The position numbers were made by a program, and so were the translations under genes. This document shows, one piece after another, positions 1-7,883 of a stretch of DNA of 14,796 nt. Within the stretch, counting starts at the first letter, position 1. Each line of letters opens with the position of its first letter. The stretch lies in assembly GCA_043766915.1 (NCBI GenBank), contig JAYUHO010000132.1, positions 1 through 14,796 on the forward strand, written 5' to 3'. The stretch comes from JANNAT01 sp043766915. Lineage in GTDB: Bacteria; Pseudomonadota; Alphaproteobacteria; Rhodobacterales; Rhodobacteraceae. Below the pieces are notes generated by a model. It was not told where the DNA came from. It saw nothing but the letters and a program-made list of their open reading frames with translations, and did no database searches.

Positions 1-657
1 CTTGGCATGTTCGACCATGCCCTCTTCCAAAATCACGTTGTCAGGCGACAGATCGCGGTGGACCACGCCCGCGCGGTGCGCTTTGTCCAACCCCGACGCC
101 ACCCGCCGCAGCATCACCCGCACATCATCGGCCGGCATCGGGCCTTGTTCGATCCGGTCTGACATCGCCGTGCCCGACACAAATTCCATCACCATACAGG
201 GGCGACCGATTGTCGGATCAACGGTAAAGACGTGATAGCGTACAATCGCCTCATGGCTCAGGCGTGACAGGGTCGTCGATTCCTTCTGGAACAGCGCCAC
301 AATCTTGGGATCATGCGCCAAAGACGGCAGCACGATCTTAATCGCCACAGGCTCACCGTTGTGAATGTTGCGGCCCCGGTAGACCTCGCCCATCCCGCCC
401 GAGTTGATCAGCTGCTCAATCTCATAGGTGCCCATGATCAAAGTGCCGGTGGTCACCGTGGTGGCCGGCTTTTTAGGACCATCGCTTGCCGCCACGCCTG
501 TGCCCATGACGACGACGCTGGTGTCAGGTGCCGCCATTTGCGGCGGTGGCTCTGCAGCAGGGGGCTTTGAAACCGGCGCTGCAGTGTTTGTCACGGGCGC
601 ATCTGTCTTGGGGTCGCCTGCCGTGGGCTCGCCGGGGTGTGTGGGATCATTCGCCAT
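1..657 (-). CDS. ppkA: T6SS serine/threonine protein kinase PpkA, N-terminal part (cut by window edge)
   Basis: Only the first 219 codons are visible; the frame is open to position 1. Residues 1-74 are a Pro/Ala/Thr-rich, probably disordered leader. The kinase domain starts near residue 77: glycine loop INSGGMGEVY (84-93), the ATP-binding lysine in VAIK (Lys107), a likely helix-C Glu126 in FQKES, hinge region MVMEF (155-159), and catalytic loop HRDLSPDN (200-207) with Asp202. The DFG motif would lie outside the window. The usual HRDLK lysine is serine here. The ATG at 657 follows the phosphatase stop by 3 bp, so the two are probably translationally coupled; no strong Shine-Dalgarno is seen. 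Known role of the family: PpkA phosphorylates T6SS regulators (Fha, or TssL in Agrobacterium) to activate secretion. The assignment as PpkA rather than a generic Hanks-type kinase rests on the T6SS operon context and adjacency to PppA and TagF. Any C-terminal transmembrane or periplasmic part cannot be judged. Confidence 0.9.
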   Translation of the reverse strand, partial: MANDPTHPGEPTAGDPKTDAPVTNTAAPVSKPPAAEPPPQMAAPDTSVVVMGTGVAASDGPKKPATTVTTGTLIMGTYEIEQLINSGGMGEVYRGRNIHNGEPVAIKIVLPSLAHDPKIVALFQKESTTLSRLSHEAIVRYHVFTVDPTIGRPCMVMEFVSGTAMSDRIEQGPMPADDVRVMLRRVASGLDKAHRAGVVHRDLSPDNVILEEGMVEHAK

Positions 658-660
658 GTT

Positions 661-1476
661 TCAAATGCCCACTTGCCATTCATCCTCGACTGCCGCCGCG
701 CGATATGTCGCTTGCGCCTGACCATAAGCGCCCGGCTGCACCGTTGTCCTGTCACGGAACCGCACGACAAGAACCGTTACATTGTCTTTCGCCCCCCGCG
801 TCAGCGTCAAGGCAACCAGACTGTCGCACGCAGCCTGCGCGCCCATCTGCGCCAGAGTATCTGCCATTTCATGATCTTCGACATGTTCCGTCAACCCGTC
901 CGAGCATAACAAAAACGTGTCGCCATCCATCAGAACGCCTGACCGTTCATCGGTCATTGGCAGATCATGCACCCCAATCGCCCGGGTGATCACATTGCGG
1001 CGCGGCCATGTCGCGGCTTGATCCTGCGTAATCGCGCCGGTGCGCAACAATTCGTTCACCTCGGTATGATCAACCGTCACTTGCGCAAAATGTCCGCCGC
1101 GCAGCAGATAAATCCGGCTGTCACCCGACCAGATGCAGGCAAAATGCCGATCAAACGACAACAGCCCCACCAGTGTGGCCCCAACCGTTGCTCCGTTCAG
1201 CCGCTGAGATTGGGCCTGAATGGTTTGGTGCGCCCGCAAAATCCGGTCCATAAACCGCGCCTGCAAATCAGGGGCAGACACCGGCATCCCCACCGAGGCC
1301 ACGCTTTCCACGATTGCCCGGCTGGCAAAATCACCTGCGTGATGCCCGCCCATGCCATCGGCCACAACCCAAACCCCCGAATCCGGTTGGGTTAAAAAGC
1401 TGTCTTCATTATGATTGCGCACGCGCCCGGTATCCGACGCTGCACCCGTTTCAAATAGAAAGGGAGCTTCTAACAT
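661..1476 (-). CDS. pppA: T6SS PP2C-family protein phosphatase PppA (Stp1-like)
   Basis: A 271-residue metal-dependent Ser/Thr phosphatase with the PP2C motifs intact and in order: RVRNHNEDS (18-26), VADGMGGHHAG (38-48, metal-binding Asp40), GATLVG (99-104), WSGDSRIYLLR (116-126), VDHTEVNELLR (135-145), TRAIG (164-168), LLCSDGLTEHV (189-199, Asp193) and AKDNVTV (229-235, Asp231). It should therefore be active. About 30 residues after the domain form a short tail of unknown role. The start chosen is the ATG at 1476, because a strong GGGAGG lies four bases upstream. A TTG at 1518 would add 14 residues outside the conserved domain and is unlikely. By family knowledge PppA removes the phosphate placed by PpkA and switches secretion off. 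It sits between tagF (56 bp upstream) and ppkA (3 bp downstream). In Agrobacterium the TagF and PppA functions are fused in one protein; here they are separate genes. Confidence 0.95.
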   Translation of the reverse strand: MLEAPFLFETGAASDTGRVRNHNEDSFLTQPDSGVWVVADGMGGHHAGDFASRAIVESVASVGMPVSAPDLQARFMDRILRAHQTIQAQSQRLNGATVGATLVGLLSFDRHFACIWSGDSRIYLLRGGHFAQVTVDHTEVNELLRTGAITQDQAATWPRRNVITRAIGVHDLPMTDERSGVLMDGDTFLLCSDGLTEHVEDHEMADTLAQMGAQAACDSLVALTLTRGAKDNVTVLVVRFRDRTTVQPGAYGQAQATYRAAAVEDEWQVGI

Positions 1477-1480
1477 CCAT

Positions 1481-1486
1481 CCTCCC
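1481..1486 (-). promoter_or_regulatory. Shine-Dalgarno of pppA
   Basis: GGGAGG on the minus strand, four bases before the ATG at 1476. It decides the pppA start in favour of this ATG over the TTG at 1518 and over the out-of-frame ATG at 1480. Confidence 0.75.
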
Positions 1487-1532
1487 GCCAAATATCTTTG
1501 CCCGTAGCTTAGGCGCAAAATAACGCGTCTGC

Positions 1533-2531
1533 CTAGTCATTGCCCGCATGCCCCCGAAAAAACCACGCCAGAACCGCCCCCGATGGCAGCCCCGGCCCTG
1601 CCCAAACCTGCGACCACAGCTGTCTTGGGGCGGCAACGATGTGGATCAGCGGTGCCGGACCACTATAATCTTCGGTCACACCGCCCGGTTCTGGCGGTGC
1701 AAACAGGCTTAATCCGCCTGCGTCAGAGGCAAAAGGCGACACGTCTGTTTCTGGCGTATCCGGCAAATCCCAAGTGTTGGCATCAGTGTCGCCGTCAATT
1801 TCGGCATCGTCGGCAAGGACGGGATCAGCCTTCAGTTCATTCACCACAGCCACACCTTCAGCCTCAGGCGTTTCTTTTGCTGAAATGTCCAGGGCGTCAC
1901 CGTCTTGTGCGGGGATATCCACATCAGACGGTTCACCCGGCCCGCCGCTGTCCACCACCATCCCGGCAGTTCCCGCAACCCACCAATAGCTGCGGCGCTC
2001 ATTGGCGCGGCGATGGTCGGTCAGCGCGATATCAGCCAGCAATGCCGCCACATCCGCACCGGGCCGCATCGCCCAAAAATCGCGCGGGCCGGGCAGGGCG
2101 TCTGTCGTCGCGGGAATCGGCGCATCTTGCACCAAAGCGCCCGGCCCCGGCAGATCGGTCCGCTGCAACTGCACACCCAAATGCGCGCAAGCCGCATCAT
2201 ACCAGCTTTGATCAGGGTCGATCACCGGCGGCGGCAGGGTCAGACCCGCGTCGCCCAAAGCCAGCAGCACCAAGGGAAACCGCCGTCCTACCCGGTCTTG
2301 CGCGCTTGCCATCACACCTGCGATGGCAGACCCCCATATCCCTTCGCCCAACCAAAACCGCAGCATCGGCGCGGCGGGCCAAACGGCCTGCCAGTCAGCG
2401 GCCAAACTGGTCTTCGCCTCGGCCAAAACCGTATCCAACCAGCCCTCTAGCGCAGGTTTCAGGGCCGCTGGCAGGCCATATTCCAGAAAATCACCCTTAG
2501 CGGGGTGTTTGCCATAAATCGCCAGCGCCAT
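1533..2531 (-). CDS. tagF: T6SS-associated protein TagF with an acidic insertion
   Basis: A 332-residue TagF. The N-terminal hallmark is present: IYGKHPAKGDFLEYGLP (5-21), then tryptophan-rich helices (WLDTVLAEA, DWQAVWPAAPMLRFWLG) and GRRFPLVLL (82-90). The family C-terminal elements are also recognisable: SYWWVAG (181-187) and the final QVWAGPGLPSGAVLAWFFRG segment (308-327). Between them, residues 194-288 form an inserted low-complexity stretch with about 26 Asp/Glu, two Lys and no Arg. TagF is known as a cytoplasmic post-translational repressor of T6SS in Pseudomonas and Agrobacterium, acting with or in parallel to the phosphorylation pathway, partly through Fha. The ATG at 2531 is preferred because the protein then begins like other TagFs. 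It lies two bases after the tssM stop, which suggests coupling. The frame also allows a GTG at 2552 inside tssM, adding seven residues. Family assignment is firm; the effect of the insertion is unknown. Confidence 0.92.
   Translation of the reverse strand: MALAIYGKHPAKGDFLEYGLPAALKPALEGWLDTVLAEAKTSLAADWQAVWPAAPMLRFWLGEGIWGSAIAGVMASAQDRVGRRFPLVLLALGDAGLTLPPPVIDPDQSWYDAACAHLGVQLQRTDLPGPGALVQDAPIPATTDALPGPRDFWAMRPGADVAALLADIALTDHRRANERRSYWWVAGTAGMVVDSGGPGEPSDVDIPAQDGDALDISAKETPEAEGVAVVNELKADPVLADDAEIDGDTDANTWDLPDTPETDVSPFASDAGGLSLFAPPEPGGVTEDYSGPAPLIHIVAAPRQLWSQVWAGPGLPSGAVLAWFFRGHAGND
1668..1952 (-). other. Acidic low-complexity insertion in TagF (residues 194-288)
   Basis: About 26 Asp/Glu, two Lys and no Arg in 95 residues, rich also in Gly, Pro and Ala. 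It separates the conserved SYWWVAG element from the final conserved hydrophobic segment. It is predicted disordered from composition alone. The reading frame is intact on both sides and base composition resembles the rest of the gene, so it is not an obvious foreign insertion. Confidence 0.7.
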
Positions 2532-2533
2532 CG

Positions 2534-5500
2534 CTACAGCCCCGTCGGGCACCGGAATTCACGCAATTCCGACATGTTGAATGGGTTCACCAAGGCATTG
2601 ACGCGAATTTCATAGGTGATGTTCCGCCCGCCAATTACATAGCTGACCTGCATCACGTCCCCCACCTGACGCGGGTTGCCATCGCGGATAAACTGCAAAA
2701 ACGCCCAAGGCCCCTGATAGGCAATCTGGCTTTCGCGATTGTTCAGTTCGGGCAGCAGTTGCAGGTTTGTATTGCCTCCCCCACCCGGCCAGGTGATTGT
2801 GACCGGTGTGTTGCCCACCTTGCGCATCTGAACAGGCTGATCATCGACCACCAGCAAAGACTGCTTGATCCGGTCATGCGCCGCCGTCTGGTTGATCGTT
2901 ACTTCCAGCGCCACGGTGGGATTACCGCCCGGAAAGAACGCCTCGCGGATCGCAGCGGCATGCTGAAACTGGCGGAGCGTTTGCAGACTTAGCTTTGCCG
3001 CCAACGGGCTGTCTTCACGCCAGGTCCAATCGCCCGCGCCCATATTGGCATGCACTGCCAGATTGGCGTTAAAAAACCGGTCCAATATACCATCCGGCGC
3101 AAACAGCTGGGCAAATTCCGACAGCGGCACCTGACGCGCCGGGCTTTTCGAAAACGGATAGCGCCCCTCTACCGTTTGGGCGCACACCGCCGCCACCTGA
3201 GATGTCAATTCGGCATTGATCTGCGCGATAGAGCTGGACGCCGCATCGCCTTCGAAATCCTCTACCGCCTCGCCGACCATGCGCGACAGTTCGGGTGGCA
3301 ACCGCGACGCGGCTGTGCGCAACTGCCCGATCAATGCCGGTATCTGCGCCTGCGCCTGTTCCTGATTGAATTGCGCCGCCAGCACCAAACCCTGCTGAAT
3401 GGCCGAGAAACTGGCCAACAGCGCATCAATCGGCCGCTGTCCCGCCGCCCCCTCCATCAGCGCATGGTATTCGGCAAACTGCGCCTCTATGTCCGCACCC
3501 GGAATGATCTGCTCTGATGCCCCGCCCGCCGCGCCCGCCCGCTTTTGCGATTTTCCTGTCGCCAGCGCCAGATCAAGCCCGATCCGCTGCAACCCGGTGG
3601 TGCGCGAAGTCAATTGGCTGGTAATTTGCGACGTTGCCGAGCCCAAAGCGGCGGCATTAGCTTCGGCATCTGCCGCCAAATCATCAACCGCCCCCGCAGC
3701 GCCGTCTTCAGCCGCGATCGGCTGTGTCAGCCGGGTTTCGGCAGTGATCCCTTCCACCAGCTTCAGTATCGGCGAGGTTGACGCCGACGACGCCGCATCC
3801 AGCGCCAGATACGCAGGCTTATCCGCCGCCATCGGGGCCAGCTTGATGTTTTGTAACACCTGCTCCCACGCTGCCAGATAATCATCACGGTAGCGTTGCA
3901 GCAATTGCGGCCCCAACCGGGCCAGCTGTTCATCCACCTTGGCCGCCGCCGCCTGATCGCCCATCACCCATTGTTCGTTTTCCAGCTTGCGCGCCACTTC
4001 TGCCAGCTGATCAAGGAAAAAGCCGTTGAACCCTTCATAGGTATAAAGCGCCGGCACCGTCAGTTCGCCCAGATCACTGCCATCCACCGTTTCAAACACC
4101 AGCCGCGCATCGGCCCCGGCGCGTTCGACCAGATTGAAATCGGGAATACCCTGTTGCGGCGCGGTGGCCACGATCAGCGAATAGGCCTGATCCGCCACAC
4201 TCAGCCGCGCCAGAATAACTTCGGACTTTGCCACCAAATCGGCGTTCAGGGTCACACTTGGGGCGATCGTGTCATCCAGTTCCAACATGGCAACCAGATG
4301 GTTCTTCATCATAAGGCGGGCGGGCTCTTGGTTCAGGCCCGGATAGGTCACCTGATCCCAATCGTCCTCAAACCACGTCACCACCAGATCATCTTGCGGC
4401 GCGGGGGCAGCCCCGCCCAACAATTTGTAAACCTTCAAAGTCTCATAAATCGCCAGCGGCTCATTGGCCAAAACGAAGGCCTGCAACTGTTCTTCAACCC
4501 GCAGCACCAACCGCGGGCGCAACAGCCGTTCCAAGCCCTGAGCATAGCTGTCGCGCGCCGCCTGCCGCAACGCGCCTTGCTGTGACAGACCAAATCCGCG
4601 CGCCCAGTCACCTTCGGCTTCTTCGGGGGATTCGTAGCCTGACGGCATGGTGCGCAGCAGTTGCAGATGGTTCGCCACCCGCAAAAGATCGGTGTCCTTG
4701 ACCTCAATCGCCTGCAAATCCTCGGTCGCGGCCAATTCGTAATCGGCCATCGCAGCCTGCGCAGACGACACCATTTCACGGTTGTTCAAATAGCTGTAGG
4801 CCCAGGCCCCCAACACCCCCATGGATGCCAAAACCATGCCCGATGTGGCCACCAGCCGGAAAACCGAAGACCGCCGCACCGCTTTGCGATCATAAGACAC
4901 CCAACCTTGTTCGCCAAAAATCACCTTCGACAACAGATCATGCAGGAAAAAGCTTTTGCCCTTCCCCGACATCAGCGCGCCCGCATCGCCGCCAAAGCTG
5001 CGCCCCATCGCGCCCAGCACCTGATCAATCGGCGTGCCTTCCTGCGTGCCCGAGGTGAAGTAAAACCCGCGCAGGATGGCACTGGTTTTATAACGTGTCG
5101 GCTCAAACACCTGCCGCAAGAACGATTCAACCTCATCCTTCAACATCGCCATCTGTCCGGGCAGACCAAAAATTGCGATGCGGTTCACGCCATCGGGTTC
5201 CTCGGAAAGCCGGTCCATAACCTCATCCGAAAGCCGGGCAACCAGCGCGTCGAATTCCGGTCCAACCCGGTCAAACGTCTGCTCCTTGCGGCTTTCGGTC
5301 TGGAACGTCGCGCCCCAGACCTTCTTGCGCCGACTGGACGAGAAACTGCTGAAATACTCGCGAAACCCCGAGATCAGGTCCGTCTTGGTGAACATCACAT
5401 AAACCGGGAAATCCACTTTCAGGGTTTCATGAATTTCGGCCAGCCGCGCCCGCACGGTATCGGCATGGGCCTGAATTTTATCAGCCCCGGCATTCATCAG

Positions 5501-6136
5501 ATCCGACACCGAAAACGCCAGAATGACCCCGTTGATCGGTTGCTTGGGCCGGTTGCGTTTCAACAGCGCCAGGAAAGACCCCCAGGACGCAGAATCCGCC
5601 CCGCCATCGCTGTCCTGGGTGGTATAGCGCCCCGCCGTGTCGATCAGGATCGCCTCTTCGGCAAACCACCAGTCGCAATACCGCGTGCCGCCAAACCCCT
5701 GCAACCCGCCTTGGCCCTGACCCGACAGCGGAAATTTGATTTCAGAGTTGAGCAGTGCCGTGGTTTTCCCAGATCCCGGCGGCCCGATGATCACATACCA
5801 CGGCATGTCATAAAGATAGGTCTTGGAATTGCCGCTTTTCTTCAACGTCACCAATGCCGACTGCATCCGGGTGGCCAACTCTTTGCCATCGCCTTGGGCT
5901 GCAACGTCCACGACCAAAGCTTTTTCCAGCGCCTTCTGGCCATTGCGCCGACGGATCAGTTTGACCACACCCCAGATCATCAGGATCAGCGCCAGAATGC
6001 CAATGATCAACAGCCGCACCCAGGCCGGATCGAACGGGCGTGCGTCGCCAAAGCCGATCAGCGGACCGGCAAACCAGACCACCGCCGAAAACGCCAAAAA
6101 GCCAAAGATCACAAGGCCAAGTTTAACCCATTTCAT
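2534..6136 (-). CDS. tssM: T6SS inner-membrane protein TssM (IcmF family)
   Basis: A 1200-residue IcmF-family protein, normal length for the family. Two N-terminal transmembrane segments (about 5-27 and 40-61) are followed by a cytoplasmic NTPase-like domain. This has Walker A GPPGSGKTT (118-126), DTAGR (166-170) and FTKTDL (249-254, NKxD-like). The IcmF signature RGFYFTSGTQEGTPID (356-371) comes next, then a third transmembrane segment (about 425-448) and a large periplasmic region of about 750 residues ending in the IcmF C-terminal domain. TssM spans the envelope, forms the membrane complex with TssL and usually the lipoprotein TssJ, and contacts the baseplate through its cytoplasmic part. 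The Walker A is intact, so nucleotide binding is plausible; some TssM proteins have lost it. The ATG at 6136 has a good GGGGA seven bases upstream. It lies 25 bp after tssL and 2 bp before tagF. Confidence 0.97.
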   Translation of the reverse strand: MKWVKLGLVIFGFLAFSAVVWFAGPLIGFGDARPFDPAWVRLLIIGILALILMIWGVVKLIRRRNGQKALEKALVVDVAAQGDGKELATRMQSALVTLKKSGNSKTYLYDMPWYVIIGPPGSGKTTALLNSEIKFPLSGQGQGGLQGFGGTRYCDWWFAEEAILIDTAGRYTTQDSDGGADSASWGSFLALLKRNRPKQPINGVILAFSVSDLMNAGADKIQAHADTVRARLAEIHETLKVDFPVYVMFTKTDLISGFREYFSSFSSSRRKKVWGATFQTESRKEQTFDRVGPEFDALVARLSDEVMDRLSEEPDGVNRIAIFGLPGQMAMLKDEVESFLRQVFEPTRYKTSAILRGFYFTSGTQEGTPIDQVLGAMGRSFGGDAGALMSGKGKSFFLHDLLSKVIFGEQGWVSYDRKAVRRSSVFRLVATSGMVLASMGVLGAWAYSYLNNREMVSSAQAAMADYELAATEDLQAIEVKDTDLLRVANHLQLLRTMPSGYESPEEAEGDWARGFGLSQQGALRQAARDSYAQGLERLLRPRLVLRVEEQLQAFVLANEPLAIYETLKVYKLLGGAAPAPQDDLVVTWFEDDWDQVTYPGLNQEPARLMMKNHLVAMLELDDTIAPSVTLNADLVAKSEVILARLSVADQAYSLIVATAPQQGIPDFNLVERAGADARLVFETVDGSDLGELTVPALYTYEGFNGFFLDQLAEVARKLENEQWVMGDQAAAAKVDEQLARLGPQLLQRYRDDYLAAWEQVLQNIKLAPMAADKPAYLALDAASSASTSPILKLVEGITAETRLTQPIAAEDGAAGAVDDLAADAEANAAALGSATSQITSQLTSRTTGLQRIGLDLALATGKSQKRAGAAGGASEQIIPGADIEAQFAEYHALMEGAAGQRPIDALLASFSAIQQGLVLAAQFNQEQAQAQIPALIGQLRTAASRLPPELSRMVGEAVEDFEGDAASSSIAQINAELTSQVAAVCAQTVEGRYPFSKSPARQVPLSEFAQLFAPDGILDRFFNANLAVHANMGAGDWTWREDSPLAAKLSLQTLRQFQHAAAIREAFFPGGNPTVALEVTINQTAAHDRIKQSLLVVDDQPVQMRKVGNTPVTITWPGGGGNTNLQLLPELNNRESQIAYQGPWAFLQFIRDGNPRQVGDVMQVSYVIGGRNITYEIRVNALVNPFNMSELREFRCPTGL

Positions 6137-6161
6137 GTCAAATTCCCCGCTGCAACCCGCG

Positions 6162-7883
6162 TCATTGCAGCGTTTCTTCGCGCTTGATCATAATTTCCAC
6201 ACGTCGGTTCAACCCGCGTCCGTCATCGGTTTCGTTGTCGCCAATCGGATCGGCCTCACCTTTGCCTTCAACGACAAAGCGTTCCGTGTCGGTGATGCTT
6301 GTCGCCAGAACGTCCTTCACCGCCTCGGCCCGCGCCAGCGACAGATCGTGGTTGTTCTTGAACCGCCCCCGCCCCGACATTGGCACGTTATCGGTATAGC
6401 CAAAGATCAGCACCGGTCCGGTTTCCGGGTTCAGAACGGCAGCGATGCGCCCGCCCAGATCGACGAATTCTTTCTTGGTCTCTGCCTTGCCACTGGCAAA
6501 CAGTGCGGCATTGTTCACCCGGATAAAGATGAAATCGCCTTTGATATCCACCTCGACCAGCCCCGATGTGATGTCATTGGCCAGCCCCTCGCGCAAGCGG
6601 TCCAACTGCCCGGTTTGCGTGACCAGTTCTTCCTGATCCACCACCAAAGGTGTAAAGGCCACCGCCCGCACCAGGGTGATCGGCGTTGTCGGGTGCAACG
6701 ACAGCAGCCGCTGCGACACCACCGAGCCTTCGTTGGCGATCATCATCGACAGGCCGAAATACGCCCCCATCAGGATCAGCCCCAAAACCGATCCTATCAC
6801 CCACAAAGGCGTGCCGCCAAACCGCCGCCGCCCGCCCAAGGCCACCGGCTGCCAGCGCGGCGAGATATCTTCATCCGGGCGATTTTGCACCCGCCGCAGG
6901 CTTTCGTAAATCATCGTGCGGATGCGCGCCAATTCAACCGCACCATTCGGGGCTGACCGATATTGTCCTTCGAACCCCAGCGACAAACAGGTCAGCGCCA
7001 GTTCCAGCAGTTGAAACCGCTGCGACGGGGCCTGCAGTGCCTTTTCCACCTCTTGAAAAAACCCAACACCCGAGGTGCGCCGGTTGAAAAACCGCGCCAC
7101 CATCGAGTATTGCACCCACAAATGCCGATCCGTGCCGGGGATATTCTGCACAATATCATCCGCCGTGCCACACAGCAGATATTTGGCCACCTGGGTTTCA
7201 TGCTGCTCAATGCCTGCGTTCAGGCAGTTTTGCTCAAACCCTTCAATCTCGCGGGTGACGTATTCCATCAAAGGCACAGCTTCCATTTCGACCATCTGCG
7301 TGCGCAACCGGCCGAACAGGATCAGCAAATTGGCCGCCGCGGCCAGCATCGGGCTTTTTGGCCCGCCCGCGCCCAAGCCCTTGGCCGACAAAGCTTTGCG
7401 CAGATCTACCTTGGGGCCGGTATTGGCATAATTCGTCGGTTGCGCCGTGGATGCATCGGGAAAAAATCCCTCGGGCTGACCAAAGGCACCTGATCCGCCA
7501 ATCACCGTGCGCTGGGCGGGTTGTGCGCCAAATCCACCACCCTGACCGCCGCCAAACCCTTGGCCCGGCGGTTGCCCCGGCACTGCTGCGGGGGATCCGA
7601 ACCCGCCCGATCCGGTTGACCAGGCATCCGAATGATCACCGCCAAACCCCTGGCTTTGCGGCTGACCAAACCCGCCCGACGGCCCAAACCCACCGCCGCC
7701 AAATCCGCCCGGCGCGCCCGATCCCGGCATCGCCCCGCCGATCACCGTTGATTGGTTTGGCGCGGCTTGCCTTTTGCCCCCCGGCATCGGCGCAACACCC
7801 CCCGGCAACGGTGCTGGCACTCCGCCAAGGCTGCCCCCGATGACCGTTTTGTCTTTGTTGTTGCCGCCGCCGCCGCTGCTCAT
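6162..7883 (-). CDS. tssL: T6SS protein TssL (DotU domain plus C-terminal OmpA peptidoglycan-binding domain)
   Basis: A 573-residue evolved TssL. Residues 1-155 are a disordered Gly/Phe/Pro/Gln-rich cytoplasmic leader with three TVIGG motifs at Thr13, Thr46 and Thr126. The DotU domain covers about 178-345, with LMEYVTREIEGFEQ and YLLCGTADDIV typical of it. A single transmembrane helix lies at about 359-382. The periplasmic OmpA-like domain (about 445-567) shows FGYTDNVPM, NHDLSLARAEAV and GRGLNRRVEI, which are peptidoglycan-binding features. TssL anchors the membrane complex with TssM and recruits the TssK baseplate adaptor. The ATG at 7883 overlaps the tssK stop as ATGA and has GGAG eight bases upstream. 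An in-frame ATG at 7907 would add eight residues, but its own GGAG is only two bases away. In Agrobacterium PpkA phosphorylates an N-terminal TssL threonine and Fha then binds, which makes the leader here a likely regulatory arm. Confidence 0.96.
   Translation of the reverse strand: MSSGGGGNNKDKTVIGGSLGGVPAPLPGGVAPMPGGKRQAAPNQSTVIGGAMPGSGAPGGFGGGGFGPSGGFGQPQSQGFGGDHSDAWSTGSGGFGSPAAVPGQPPGQGFGGGQGGGFGAQPAQRTVIGGSGAFGQPEGFFPDASTAQPTNYANTGPKVDLRKALSAKGLGAGGPKSPMLAAAANLLILFGRLRTQMVEMEAVPLMEYVTREIEGFEQNCLNAGIEQHETQVAKYLLCGTADDIVQNIPGTDRHLWVQYSMVARFFNRRTSGVGFFQEVEKALQAPSQRFQLLELALTCLSLGFEGQYRSAPNGAVELARIRTMIYESLRRVQNRPDEDISPRWQPVALGGRRRFGGTPLWVIGSVLGLILMGAYFGLSMMIANEGSVVSQRLLSLHPTTPITLVRAVAFTPLVVDQEELVTQTGQLDRLREGLANDITSGLVEVDIKGDFIFIRVNNAALFASGKAETKKEFVDLGGRIAAVLNPETGPVLIFGYTDNVPMSGRGRFKNNHDLSLARAEAVKDVLATSITDTERFVVEGKGEADPIGDNETDDGRGLNRRVEIMIKREETLQ
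7494..7847 (-). other. Triple TVIGG motif in the TssL N-terminal arm
   Basis: The pentapeptide TVIGG occurs at residues 13-17, 46-50 and 126-130 of TssL (threonine codons at 7845-7847, 7746-7748 and 7506-7508; all ACG). Residues before each differ (DK, QS, QR), as do the following ones, so this is not a simple tandem duplication of longer DNA. The sequence between them is Gly/Phe/Gln/Pro-rich. A role as PpkA phosphorylation and Fha docking sites is inferred from Agrobacterium TssL. Confidence 0.6.

Noticed and set aside
2..989. Several plus-strand frames opposite ppkA and pppA
   Set aside because: The minus strand has the kinase HRD and glycine-loop motifs and the full PP2C motif set; the plus-strand products have no recognisable features.
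1583..2500. A 305-codon plus-strand frame opposite tagF
   Set aside because: Composition is typical of an antisense shadow and the frame conflicts with clear TagF motifs on the minus strand.
4661..6187. A 508-codon plus-strand frame opposite tssM
   Set aside because: The product is Arg/His/Gln/Pro-rich as expected from the antisense of high-GC coding DNA, and the opposite strand encodes an unmistakable TssM with Walker A.
7494..7883. Possible insertion of foreign low-complexity DNA in tssL
   Set aside because: The frame is intact, the GC-rich codon use resembles the rest of the gene, and disordered N-terminal arms occur in other alphaproteobacterial TssL proteins.
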